Positions 43,799 through 56,900 of a stretch of DNA of 64,000 nt are shown here, piece by piece. The stretch is from the NCBI GenBank assembly GCA_023630585.1, contig CM042555.1, forward strand, positions 20,683,501-20,747,500, in the 5' to 3' direction. Position 1 is the stretch's first letter. Every line of letters begins with the position of its first letter. A model generated the notes under the pieces. It worked only from the letters and a program-made list of their open reading frames with translations, was not told the origin of the DNA and searched no databases. The translations under genes and the position numbers were made by a program. The DNA is from Cranoglanis bouderius. Its lineage: Eukaryota; Chordata; Actinopteri; Siluriformes; Cranoglanididae.

Positions 43799-46032
43799 AT
43801 GGCTCAGCAGGAGTTCCAGAAGCTCGGAGACAAACTCCTGTCCTTCCGAGGATACGTCTTTCCTAAAACCGGCAAGGACAGTCTCACGCCGGAGTACATG
43901 GACAGTCTGCAGTCGTTCCAGATCAGAGACGATGATGTGTATGTCGTTACCTTTCCTAAATCCGGTGAGAGACACAACCACTTTCCTCACACACACAGAA
44001 AATTGGGAATAAAAGGTTTTTATGTAAAGAGATATGAAAATAGAGACAGTGAGAAATGTATATAATAATAATGTGATGCTATGATCAGTAGTTTAATAGA
44101 AATGTTAGTGTGAATTTTAGGCAGTGGACTTGACCCCCATGATCCCTGTCCTGTTTACTATCTGCTTCATTATCACTGAATAAACTCGGGCTCATGAACC
44201 TTCATAAACTTTATACACATTTGATAAACATTGGAGGTAAACTCCAGTAAACTCTAAACTCCACAATCTGTGAAAGCTCTTGGTAATTCACGAACCCATT
44301 CCTATATTTCTGCATAAATATGACCTCAAACATTATCAGATTTTCACTCAAGTCTTAAAAGTAGATAAAGAGAAACAAATTAGATAAAAATATTATACTT
44401 GGTCAGTTGGTCAAAATGATCCATTATTACATATCTTTGGGGGCAAAAGTATGTGAACCTCTAGGATTAGCAGTTAATTTGAAGGTGAAATTAGAGTCAG
44501 ATGTTTTCAATCAATGGGATGACAATCAGGTGTGAGTCAGGTGAGGCTGTTTTATTTAAAGAACAGGGATCTATCAGAGTCCTGATTGTGGAAGTGTATC
44601 ATGGCAAAGAGATTTCTGAGGACCTCAGAAAAAGAGTTGTTGATACTCATCAGTCTGGAAAAGGTTATAAAACCATCTCTAAAGAGTTTGGACTCCACCA
44701 ATCCAGAGTCAGACAGATTGTGTACAAATGAAGGAAATTTGTGGAGACCAACAAAGATCACTCCAAGGGCAAAACAATGACCCTAAGCACACAAGTCATT
44801 CTACCAAAGAATGGTTAAAGAAGAATAAAGTTAATGATTTGGAATGGCCAAGTCAAAGTCCTGACCTTAATCCAATAGAAATGTTGTGGAAGGACCTGAA
44901 GCGAGCAGTTCATGTGAGGCAACCCACCAACATCCCAGAGTTGAAGCTGTTCTGTACTGAGGAACGGGCTGAAACTCCTCCAAGCCCATGTGCAGGACTG
45001 ATCAACAGTTACCGCTAACGTTTAGCTGCAGTTACTGCTGCACAAGGGGGTCACACCAGATACTGAAAGCAAAGGTTCACATACTTTTGCTCTCACAGAG
45101 ATGTAATATTGGATCATTTTACTCAATAAATAAATAACCAAGTATAATATTTTATAACATTTGTTTAATTAGGTTCTCTGTATCTACTTTTAGATAAATC
45201 TGATGATGTTTTAGGTCACATTTATGCAGAAATACAGTACAGAAAATTCTAAAGAGTTCACAAACTTTCAAGCACCACTGTACACATAAGCATGAAAAAA
45301 ATCAGCGAAATGTTTGTAAATCTGGAAGGACATGTTCAGTTTGTCCTTGAAAACATTTACTAAACTTTACTAAAAGACACGTGATACAGCATGTTGACCA
45401 CAAGTAATTTATCAAGGTGATTTTTAAAAGCGCTTTATAAGGACTTTAATGTACTCTTCTGCTGCCAATATTGTGTGTTTTTAAATGTTATTTATCTTAG
45501 CTTGGTTGTGAAAGTGTGTGGTTGGACTGTTCATTTACATGAATATGCAAATTAGGAAACACCCCCATGCACTCTGCCATGTCTTATAGCCTAATATATC
45601 TAGCATGAACTAGCTTAGCTAACTGATTAGAATATAATCTTATGTCCCCATGACAAGTATCCCAAAGTGTCTGAGTCCCGTGTTGTCGTCTTTTGATAAT
45701 TCGCATATCAGAGCTGATATTTGTGATATCGCAATCTGAGCTCATTTGTAGCTCCGCCCCCAAATCAGTTTCCTATAAATCTTTTGAAGATGTGACCTCG
45801 GTGTCTCTCAGGTACGGTTTGGACTCAGCGCATCATGACGCTGCTGTATGAGGACGAGTTTCCGGAGTCTGTGGATCAGAATTCATTTGATCGCATGCCG
45901 TGGCTGGAGTTTCCCCAGAAGGATCAGGACTATACCACTCGCCGCTCCCCCCGCCTCTTCTGCTCTCACCTCCCCGAGCACCTGGTGCCCCGCGGGCTAC
46001 AGGACAAAGGGAAGGTGGGACACACACACCCA

Positions 46033-46067
<35 letters not shown>

Positions 46068-46383
46068 CTCAACCTTTACCATTATCCATTGCTAATATTA
46101 GCTAGGAGCCTGATGGCGATTTGAAGGTTATGCGGTTCTCACCAAGCTAACTGTAATGTCCGTCTCCAACACTGCTTTCATCTCTACAGTAATTAACATG
46201 AGCGTTTATTAATGCTACATTCTTTTTTTACTCCAGATCATCTACGTGTCCAGGAACCCCAAAGACATCATGGTGTCCTACTTCCACTTCACTCACTACA
46301 TGAAGATTTTAGAGAGTTCAGAGACGTACAGCGAGGTGATGGAGAACTTCATCAGTGGGCGGAGTCAGTACTCTTCATACTCA

Positions 46384-46426
<43 letters not shown>

Positions 46427-47475
46427 GGGATGTATTCAAAGTCTGCGACTCAGTGACGCTGAAGACATTTAGGTTTGACATAAAAGATGAAGATGAGATG
46501 ACAGATCAGAATTTTAGCTTTCATTGTCTGATATTTACATCTAGATGTGTTAAACAATTTAGAACATGGCCCCTTTTGTTGGAAACCACCCATTTTTCAA
46601 ATGATCAAAAATATTGGATCATGTGACTGACATGTGTTTCTTGTTACCCAGGTGTGTCCTGTCAGATTGATTGTTTAAACGGTAAATAGCTCTGAACATC
46701 TACTCTTGGTTTGAGCCCTGGGTTTCACCTGTGAAGACTGCATTTGGGGTTAAAAAGGATAAACCAACATGAAGACCAGAGAGCTAGAGTAAAGCAAGCC
46801 ATTTTGAAGCTGAGAAAAGATGGGAAATTCAATTCAATTCTATTCTATTCAGTTTTATTTGTATAGCGCTTTTAACAATGGACATTGTCCCAAAGCAGCT
46901 TTACAGAAATATATAAATTCAGGATATAGATTTTAAATGTATGAATTTATCCGTAATGAGCAGCCAGAGGCGACAGTGGTGACGAAAAACTCCCTGGGAC
47001 AATATGAGGAAGAAACCTTGAGAGGAACCAGACTCAAAAGGGAACCCATCCTCATCTGGGTGACACCGGATAGTGCAATTATAAATAAATAAATCCCTTC
47101 TATAAATGTGCTAATGCTACATGGTCAAATAGTGCAGTTGTGAGACCATGAAAAATTCATTACAGTTTTTATATGAAGTCTGTTTTGTTGAACTTTTCCA
47201 CTGTTCACTGATGGAGACTTGAGAGTTTGTGGCAATTGTAGTCCTAAAGCCATCATAGCATAACTGTTCATATGAATTGAGGTCCAAAGCCATCTTTATG
47301 GTTTTTAAGTGGTACCATCCTCAGTAATCTCAATGATCTTCCTCAGCAGCAGCATATGACTTCCAATTGATGAGATCTCCAACCAGAAGTAGGGCATCAG
47401 GATGGATCAGGCAGGTCCAGAGAGCAGAAGGGGTCAGGATCACTGGCATCTCAGTAGTATCATGTGTAGCTCGAC

Positions 47476-47538
<63 letters not shown>

Positions 47539-50500
47539 TAGGTATGCTTATTGTTCTGTAATGGTTAAGGACAATATACTTTGCGTGAGTGCAAGCGGGT
47601 ACTCCTGCAAGACTAGCTATGACAGCATAACTAAAAGGGAGAGCCAGAAGGTAGCCTGCACCTTTTGATCGAAGTAGGTGTGGCGGATCATAAAAGACCA
47701 AAAGTTCGCTCAGGTACTGTGGTGCGAGACCATTTAGTGCTTTATAAGTCAATAGTAGTATTTTATAATCAATGTGAAATTTCACTGGGAGCCAATGCAG
47801 TGTGGATAAGATAGGGGTGATGTGGTCATATCTTCTGGTTCTAGTGAGGACTCTTTCAGCTGCATTCTGGACTAACTGGAGTTTGTTTATGCTCCTACTG
47901 GAACATCCAGACAGTAAGGCATTACAATAATCCAACCTAGAGGTGACAAAAGCATGGACTAATTTTTCTGCATCATGTAGTGACGTTATATTTCTTATCT
48001 TAGCAATATTTCTGAGATGACAGAAGGCTGTCCTAGTAATATTATCTACATGGGGGTCAAATGAAAGACTGGAGTCAATAATCACACCAAGTTCTTTTTT
48101 ACGGTTGAACATGATGAAACAGAAAGGCCATCCAGAGTTACTGTGGAATCAGAAAACTTACTTCTAGCTGCATGTGGTCCTAGTATAAGTACTTCTGTCT
48201 TGTCAGAATTTAGTAAGAGGAAGTTAATAAGCATCCAGTGTCTAATGTTCTTTACACATTCCTCGACTTTATTAAACTGGTGTCTGTCATCTGGCTTTGC
48301 TGAAACATACAACTGTGTGTCATCAGCATAACAGTGGAAGCTAATTCCATGTTTATGAATAATTTGACCCAGAGGTAGCATATATAAAGAAAAAAGCAGT
48401 CAAATAAGACCTGAGCCAGGAGAGGGCTGTTCCTTTAATGCCAACAAGGTTTTCTAGTCTATCAAGGAGAATAGTATGATCAATTGTATCAAAAGCTGCA
48501 CTAAGGTCAAGCAACACAAGCATGGAGACACAACCCTGATCAGAGGCCAGTAGCAGGTCATTTACCACTTTAACCAGTGCTGTCTCTGTGCTATGATAAG
48601 GTCTAAATCCTGACTGATACATTTCATGAACGTTATTCCTATGTAGATATGAGCAGAGCTGCTGTGCTACAACCTTTTCTAAGATCTTGGCGATAAAGGG
48701 GAGGTTTGATGTTGGCCTGTAGCTGGACAATTGACAGGGGTCGAGGTCAGGTTTTTTAATCAGGGGTTTGATAACTGATAGTTTAAATGATTTAGGTACA
48801 TAGCCAGTGCTAAGGGAAGAACTGATTATTTTTAGAAGGGGTTTGATTATTTCTGGAATAATCTGTTTGAAGAAACATGTAGGTAAGGGATCTAGTATAC
48901 AAGTTGATGATTTTGAAGAAGAAATTAATGAAATAAGTTCGGTAGTGAAGGCTACAGCAGGGGGAAGAGCTTTAGAAGAGCATAAAGATGGCTTTGGACC
49001 TCAATTCATATGAACAGTCTAGAACTACAATTACCACAAACAATTTTGCACTCAAGTCTCCATCAGTGAACAGTGGAGAAGTTCAACAAAACAGACTTCA
49101 TATAAAAACTGTAATGAATTTTCCTGGTTACACAACTGCACTATTTGACCATGTAGCATTAGCACATTTATAGAAGGGATTTATTTATTTATAATCGCAC
49201 TATCCGGTGTCACCCAGATGAGGATGGGTTCCCTTTTGAGTCTGGTTCCTCTCAAGGTTTCTTCCTCATATCATCTCAGGGAGTTTTTCCTCACCACCAT
49301 CACCTCTGGTTGCTCATTAGGGATAAATTCATACATTTACAATCTACATCCTGAATTTATATATTTCTGTAAAGCTGCTTTGGGACAATGACCCAAGTGT
49401 TATAAAATAAAACTGAAATGAATAGTGCCATGGCTTGTGCTTTCATGGCTGCTTCTGGAACAGGCTAACTAGTCTTTACTGATGAGTTTGCAGGAACATT
49501 TTGTCTTCCAATTTACCGAGAATCGCATACAAATTAATTGGGAGGAACTTCATCATGCAGCAAGACAATGATCCAAAACACACTGCCAACTCAACAAAGG
49601 ACTTCATCAGGGGGGAAATCACCAGACCTTAACCCAGTGGAGCAGCATTTCACCTGCTGAAGAGGAGACTGAAGGGAGAAACCCCCTGGAAACAGACACC
49701 AACTGAAAGAAGCTGCAGTAAAAACCTGGAAAAGCTTCACAAAAGAAGAAGCCAACAGTTTGATGTCAGTGAGTCTCAGACTTGATGCAGTTATTGCAAG
49801 CAAGAGATATGCAACCAAATATTAAGTGTTATTCAGTTTAAGACTATCTGTTCCAATACTTTTGCTCACCTAAAAATTGGGTGATCTGTCACCAAAGGTG
49901 CCATGTTCTAAATTGTTTAACACGTCTAGATGTAAATATGAGGAAATGAAAGCTGACATTCAGATCTGTCGTCTCATCTCCATCTTTTGATCTCAAACCC
50001 AAATGTATTCAGTGTGTAGCACAAACAAAAGTATTGGCCTAGCTGTTCCAATACTTTCAGACGGGACTGTATTAAATCTGAGAGCAGTGGAGCTGATCTG
50101 GGTTCAGTCGGATTGAGTTTATTGTGTGGTTTTGTGTGTAGTGATCGGCGGCTGCTGGTTTGATCACATCAAAGGATGGTACACCAACAAGGACAAATAC
50201 AACATCCTGTTTCTCAGCTACGAGGAGATGATCAGGGTGAGACGCAACATGCAGCCATTTTATGTTTATCTCCGTTCACACTATTGTACAGTATTGTGGT
50301 AAATAAACGAGTCTGTGTTGGTCAGAGTCCTAAATGTGGATGATTTGGGATTTGAGCTGATTATTATTAGAATAATATAATTCAGTAATAGTTTTGGGGC
50401 GTTGTCTGAATGAATGTAAATGTGTGTTGTGGTGTTTCAGGACCTGAGAGGAGCCGTGGTGCGGATGTGTGAGTTTTTGGGGAAGAATCTGTCGGATGAC

Positions 50501-53500
50501 GTCATCGACAGTGTGGTGGAGAAATCCAGATTCAACTACATGAAGAAAGACCCGAAAGCCAACTATGACTCTTTACCTGATGATATGGTAAATCCGGAGA
50601 AAGGCGCTTTCCTCCGCAAGGGTACGAAGGAGTGAGCAAGCAATCGTCTGAGATTCAGCTTCACTTTATTTATTAACAATCACTCGCTTCTCAGCTTACA
50701 CACAAACACAACACAACTCTCACTAATCCCCTACACCAAAACATCTACTGAACATGGATTTACATCTCGTTTCTGATTGGTTCCTTTTTAATCCCTGTGC
50801 TATTTAATACTGTGATTTTTCTCAGTGTTGGTATTGATTCTTCTGTATAGTTGTGTAATGTGTGTGTGTGTGTGTGTAATGTGTGTGTGTGTAATGTGTG
50901 TGTAATGTGTGTGTAATGTGTGTGTAATGTGTGTGTAGTGTGTGTGTAATGTGTGTGTAATGTGTGTGTGTGTAATGTGTGTGTAATGTGTGTGTAATGT
51001 GTGTGTGTAATGTGTGTGTGTAATGTGTGTGTAATGTGTGTGTAATGTGTGTGTGTGTAATGTGTGTGTAATGTGTGTGTGTGTAATGTGTGTGTAATGT
51101 GTGTGTAATGTGTGTGTAGTGTGTGTGTAATGTGTGTGTAATGTGTGTGTGTAATGTGTGTGTAATGTGTGTGTGTGTAATGTGTGTGTAATGTGTGTGT
51201 AATGTGTGTGTGTAATGTGTGTGTGTAATGTGTGTGTAATGTGTGTGTGTGTAATGTGTGTGTAATGTGTGTGTGTAATGTATGTGTAATGTGTGTGTGT
51301 GTAATGTGTGTGTTATGTGTGTGTAATGTGTGTGTGTGTGTAAGTGTGTAATGTGTGTGTGTGTGTGTGTGTGTAATGTGTGTGTAATGTGTGTGTGTAA
51401 TGTGTGTGTAATGTGTGTGTGTGTGTGCAATGTGTGTGTAATGTGTGTGTAATGTGTGTGTAATGTGTGTGTGTAATGTGTGTGTGTGTAATGTGTATGT
51501 GTGTGTGTGTGTGTAATGTGTGTGTAATGTATGTGTAATGTGTGTGTAATGTGTGTGTGTGTAATGTGTGTGTAATGTGTAATGTGTGTGTAATGTGTGT
51601 GTAATGTATGTGTAATGTGTGTGTAATGTGTGTGTGTGTGTGTGTGTAAAGTGTGTGTAATGTGTGTGTAATGTGTGTGTGTGTGTAATGTGTGTGTAAT
51701 GTGTATGTAATGTGTGTGTGTGTAATGTGTGTGTAATGTATGTGTAATGTGTGTGTGTGTGTAATGTGTGTGTGTGTGTAATGTGTGTGTGTGTGTAATG
51801 TGTGTAATGTATGTGTGTGTGTAATGTGTGTGTGTGTAATGTGTGTGTAATGTGTGTGTGTGTGTAATGTGTGTGCAATGTGTGTGTAATGTGTGTGTAA
51901 TGTGTGTGTGTGTGTAATGTGTGTGTAATGTGTGTGTGTGTGTAATGTGTGTGTGTGTAATGTGTGTGTAATGTGTGTGTAATGTATGTGTAATGTGTGT
52001 GTAATGTGTGTGTGTAATGTATGTGTAATGGTGTGTGTAATGTGTGTGTGTAATGTGTGTGTAATGTGTGTGTGTAATGTGTGTGTAATGTGTGTGTGTG
52101 TAATGTGTGTGTAATGTTTGTGTAATGTATGTGTAATGTATGTGTAATGTGTGTGTGTAATGTGTGTGTAATGTGTGTGTGTGTGTAATGTGTGTGTGTG
52201 TAATGTGTGTGTAATGTGTGTGTGTAATGTGTGTGTAATGTGTGTGTAATGTGTATGTAATGTGTGTGTGTGTGTGTAATGTGTGTGTAATGTGTGTGTA
52301 ATGTATGTGTAATGTGTGTGTGTGTAATGTGTGTGTAATGTGTGTGTGTGTAATGTGTGTGTGTAATGTGTGTGTAATGTGTGTGTAATGTGTGTGTGTT
52401 GTTTAATGTGTGTGTAATGTGTGTGTGTAATGTGTGTGTAATGTGTGTGTGTGTAATGTGTGTGTGTGTAATGTGTGTGTAATGTGTGTGTGTGTGTGTA
52501 ATGTGTGTGTAATGTATGTGTAATATGTGTGTAATGTGTGTGTAATGTGTGTGTAATGTGTGTGTGTGTAATGTGTGTGTGTGTAATGTGTGTGTAATGT
52601 GTATGTGTGTGTGTGTGTAATGTGTGTGTAATGTATGTGTAATGTGTGTGTAATGTGTGTGTAATGTATGTGTAATGTGTGTGTGTGTAATGTGTGTGTA
52701 ATGTGTGTGTAATGTGTGTGTGTAATGTGTGTGTGTAATGTGTGGTGTAATGTGTGTGTAATGTGTGTGTGTGTAATGTGTGTGTAATGTGTGTGTGTGT
52801 AATGTGTGTGTAATGTGTGTGTAATGTGTGTGTAGTGTGTGTGTAATGTGTGTGTAATGTGTGTGTGTAATGTGTGTGTAATGTGTGTGTGTGTAATGTG
52901 TGTGTAATGTGTGTGTAATGTGTGTGTGTAATGTGTGTGTGTAATGTGTGTGTAATGTGTGTGTGTGTAATGTGTGTGTAATGTGTGTGTGTAATGTATG
53001 TGTAATGTGTGTGTGTGTAATGTGTGTGTTATGTGTGTGTAATGTGTGTGTGTGTGTAAGTGTGTAATGTGTGTGTGTGTGTGTGTGTGTAATGTGTGTG
53101 TAATGTGTGTGTGTAATGTGTGTGTAATGTGTGTGTGTGTGTGCAATGTGTGTGTAATGTGTGTGTAATGTGTGTGTAATGTGTGTGTGTAATGTGTGTG
53201 TGTGTAATGTGTATGTGTGTGTGTGTGTAATGTGTGTGTAATGTATGTGTAATGTGTGTGTAATGTGTGTGTGTGTAATGTGTGTGTAATGTGTAATGTG
53301 TGTGTAATGTGTGTGTAATGTATGTGTAATGTGTGTGTAATGTGTGTGTGTGTGTGTGTGTAAAGTGTGTGTAATGTGTGTGTAATGTGTGTGTGTGTAA
53401 TGTGTGTGTAATGTGTATGTAATGTGTGTGTGTGTAATGTGTGTGTAATGTATGTGTAATGTGTGTGTGTGTGTAATGTGTGTGTGTGTGTAATGTGTGT

Positions 53501-53899
53501 GTGTGTAATGTGTGTAATGTATGTGTGTGTGTAATGTGTGTGTGTAATGTGTGTGTAATGTGTGTGTGTGTGTAATGTGTGGTGCATGTGTGTGTAATGT
53601 GTGTGTAATGTGTGTGTGTGTGTAATGTGTGTGTAATGTGTGTGTGTGTAATGTGTGTGTGTGTAATGTGTGTGTAATGTGTGTGTAATGTATGTGTAAT
53701 GTGTGTGTAATGTGTGTGTGTAATGTATGTGTAATGTGTGTGTAATGTGTGTGTGTGTAATGTGTGTGTAATGTGTGTGTGTAATGTGTGTGTAATGTGT
53801 GTGTGTGTGTGTAATGTGTGTGTAATGTGTGTGTAATGTGTGTGTAATGTGTGTGTAATGTGTGTGTAATGTGTATGTAATGTGTGTAATGTGTGTGTA

Positions 53900-53934
<35 letters not shown>

Positions 53935-56900
53935 GTGTGTGTGTAATGTGTGTGTAATGTGTGTGTGTTGTTTAATGTGTGTGTAATGTGTGTGTGTAAT
54001 GTGTGTGTAATGTGTGTGTGTGTAATGTGTGTGTGTGTAATGTGTGTGTAATGTGTGTGTGTGTGTGTAATTGTGTGTGTAATGTATGTGTATATGTGTG
54101 TAATGTGTGTGTAATGTGTGTGTAATGTGTGTGTGTGTAATGTGTGTGTGTGTAATGTGTGTGTAATGTGTATGTGTGTGTGTGTGTAATGTGTGTGTAA
54201 TGTATGTGTAATGTGTGTGTAATGTGTGTGTAATGTATGTGTAATGTGTGTGTGTGTGTGTGTAATGTATGTGTAATGTGTGGTGTAATGTATGTGTAAT
54301 GTGTGTGTAATGTGTGTGTAATGTGTGTGTGTAATGTGTGTGTGTAATGTGTGTGTGTGTAATGTGTGTGTAATGTGTGTGTGTGTAATGTGTGTGTAAT
54401 GTGTGTGTAATGTGTGTGTAATGTGTGCATGTGTAATGTGTGTGTAATGTCTATGTAATGTGTGTGTGTAATGTGTGTGTGTGTAATGTGTGTGTAATGT
54501 GTGTGTGTAATGTGTGTGTAATGTGTGTGTGTGTAATGTGTGTGTGTTGTTTAATGTGTGTGTAATGTGTGTGTGTGTAATGTGTGTGTAATGTGTGTGT
54601 GTGTGTAATGTGTGTGTAATGTGTGTAATGTGTGTGTAATGTATGTGTAATGTGTTTAATGTGTGTGTGTGTAATGTGTGTGTAATGTGTATGTGTGTGT
54701 GTAATGTGTGTGTAATGTATGTGTAATGTGTGTGTGTAATGTGTGTGTGTGTAATGTGTGTGTAATGTGTGTGTAATGTGTGTGTAATGTGTGTGTGTGT
54801 AATGTGTGTGTGTGTGTGTAATGTGTGTGTAATGTGTATGTGTGTGTGTGTGTAATGTGTGTGTAATGTGTGTGTAATGTGTGTGTAATGTATGTGTAAT
54901 GTGTGTGTAATGTGTGTGTAATGTATGTGTAATGTGTGTGTGTGTGTGTAATGTGTGTGTAATGTATGTGTAATGTGTGTGTGTGTAATGTATGTGTAAT
55001 TTGTGTGTAATGTATGTGTAATGTGTGTGTAATGTGTGTGTAATGTGTGTGTAATGTATGTGTAATGTGTGTAATGTGTGTGTAACGTGTGTGTGTAATG
55101 TATGTGTAATGTGTGTGTGTGTAATGTGTGTGTAATGTATGTGTAATGTGTGTGTGTGTGTGTAATGTATGTGTAATGTGTGTGTGTGTGTGTGTAATGT
55201 GTGTGTAATGTATGTGTAATGTGTGTGTGTGTAATGTGTGTGTAATGTGTGTGTAATGTATGTGTAATGTGTGTAATGTGTGTGTAACGTGTGTGTGTGT
55301 AATGTATGTGTAATGTGTGTGTGTGTAATGTGTGTGTAATGTATGTGTAATGTGTGTGTGTGTGTAATGTGTGTGTGTGTAATGTATGTGTAATTTGTGT
55401 GTAATGTATGTGTAATGTGTGTGTAATGTATGTGTAATGTGTGTAATGTGTGTGTAACGTGTGTGTGTGTAATGTATGTGTAGTGTGTGTGTAATGTGTG
55501 TGTAATGTGTGTGTAATGTGTGTGTAATGTATGTGTAATGTGTGTGTAATGTGTGTGTAACGTGTGTGTGTGTAATGTATGTGTAATGTGTGTGTGTGTA
55601 ATGTGTGTGTAATGTGTGTGTGTGTAATGTGTGTGTAATGTGTGTGTGTGTAATGTGTATGTAATGTGTGTGTAATGTGTGTGTAATGTGTGTGTGTGTA
55701 ATGTGTATGTAATGTGTGTGTAATGTGTGTGTAATGTGTGTGTAATGTGTGTGTGTGTAATGTGTATGTAATGTGTGTGTAATGTGTGTGTAATGTGTGT
55801 GTAATGTGTTTGTAATGTGTGTGTGTGTAATGTGTATGTAATGTGTGTGTAATGTGTGTGTAATGTGTGTGTAATGTGTGTGTAATGTGTGTGTAATGTG
55901 TGTGTGTGTAATGTGTGTGTAATGTGTGTGTAATGTGTGTGTGTGTAATGTGTATGTAATGTGTATGTGTGTAATGTGTGTTTAATGTGTGTGTAATGTA
56001 TGTGTAATGTGTGTGTAATGTGTGTGTGTGTGTGTGTGTAATGTGTGTGTGTGTAATGTGTGTGTAATGTGTGTGTAATGTGTGTATAATGTATGTGTAA
56101 TGTGTGTGTAATGTGTGTGTAATGTATGTGTAATGTGTGTAATATGTGTGTGTGTGTGTAATGTGTGTGTAATGTGTGTGTGTGTGTAATGTGTGTGTCT
56201 GTGTAATGTGTGTGTAATGTGTGTGTAATGTATGTGTAATGTGTGTGTAATGTGTGTGTGTGTAATGTGTGTGTAATGTGTGTGTAATGTGTGTGTGTGT
56301 AATGTGTGTGTAATGTGTGTGTAATGTGTGTGTAATGTGTGTGTGTGTAATGTGTGTGTGTGTAATGTGTATGTAATGTGTGTGTGTGTAATGTGTGTGT
56401 AATGTGTGTGTGTGTAATGTGTGTGTAATGTGTGTGTAATGTGTGTGTGTGTAATGTGTGTGTAATGTGTGTGTGTAATGTGTGTGTGTGTAATGTGTAT
56501 GTAATGTGGTGTGTGTGTAATGTGTGTGTGTGTGTAATGTGTGTGTAATGTATGTGTAATGTGTGTGTAATGTGTGTGTAATGTATGTGTAATGTGTGTG
56601 TGTGTGTGTGTGTGTATGTGTAATGTGTGTGTAATGTATGTGTAATGTGTGTGTAATGTGTGTGTAATGTGTGTGTGTAATGTGTGTGTGTGTAATGTGT
56701 GTGTGTGTAATGTGTGTGTAATGTGTGTGTGTGTAATGTGTGTGTGTAATGTGTGTGTAATGTGTGTGTAATGTGTGCATGTGTAATGTGTGTGTAATGT
56801 GTGTGTGTAATGTGTGTGTAATGTGTATGTGTGTGTGTAATGTGTGTGTAATGTATGTGTAATGTGTGTGTGTAATGTGTGTGTGTGTAATGTGTGTGTA

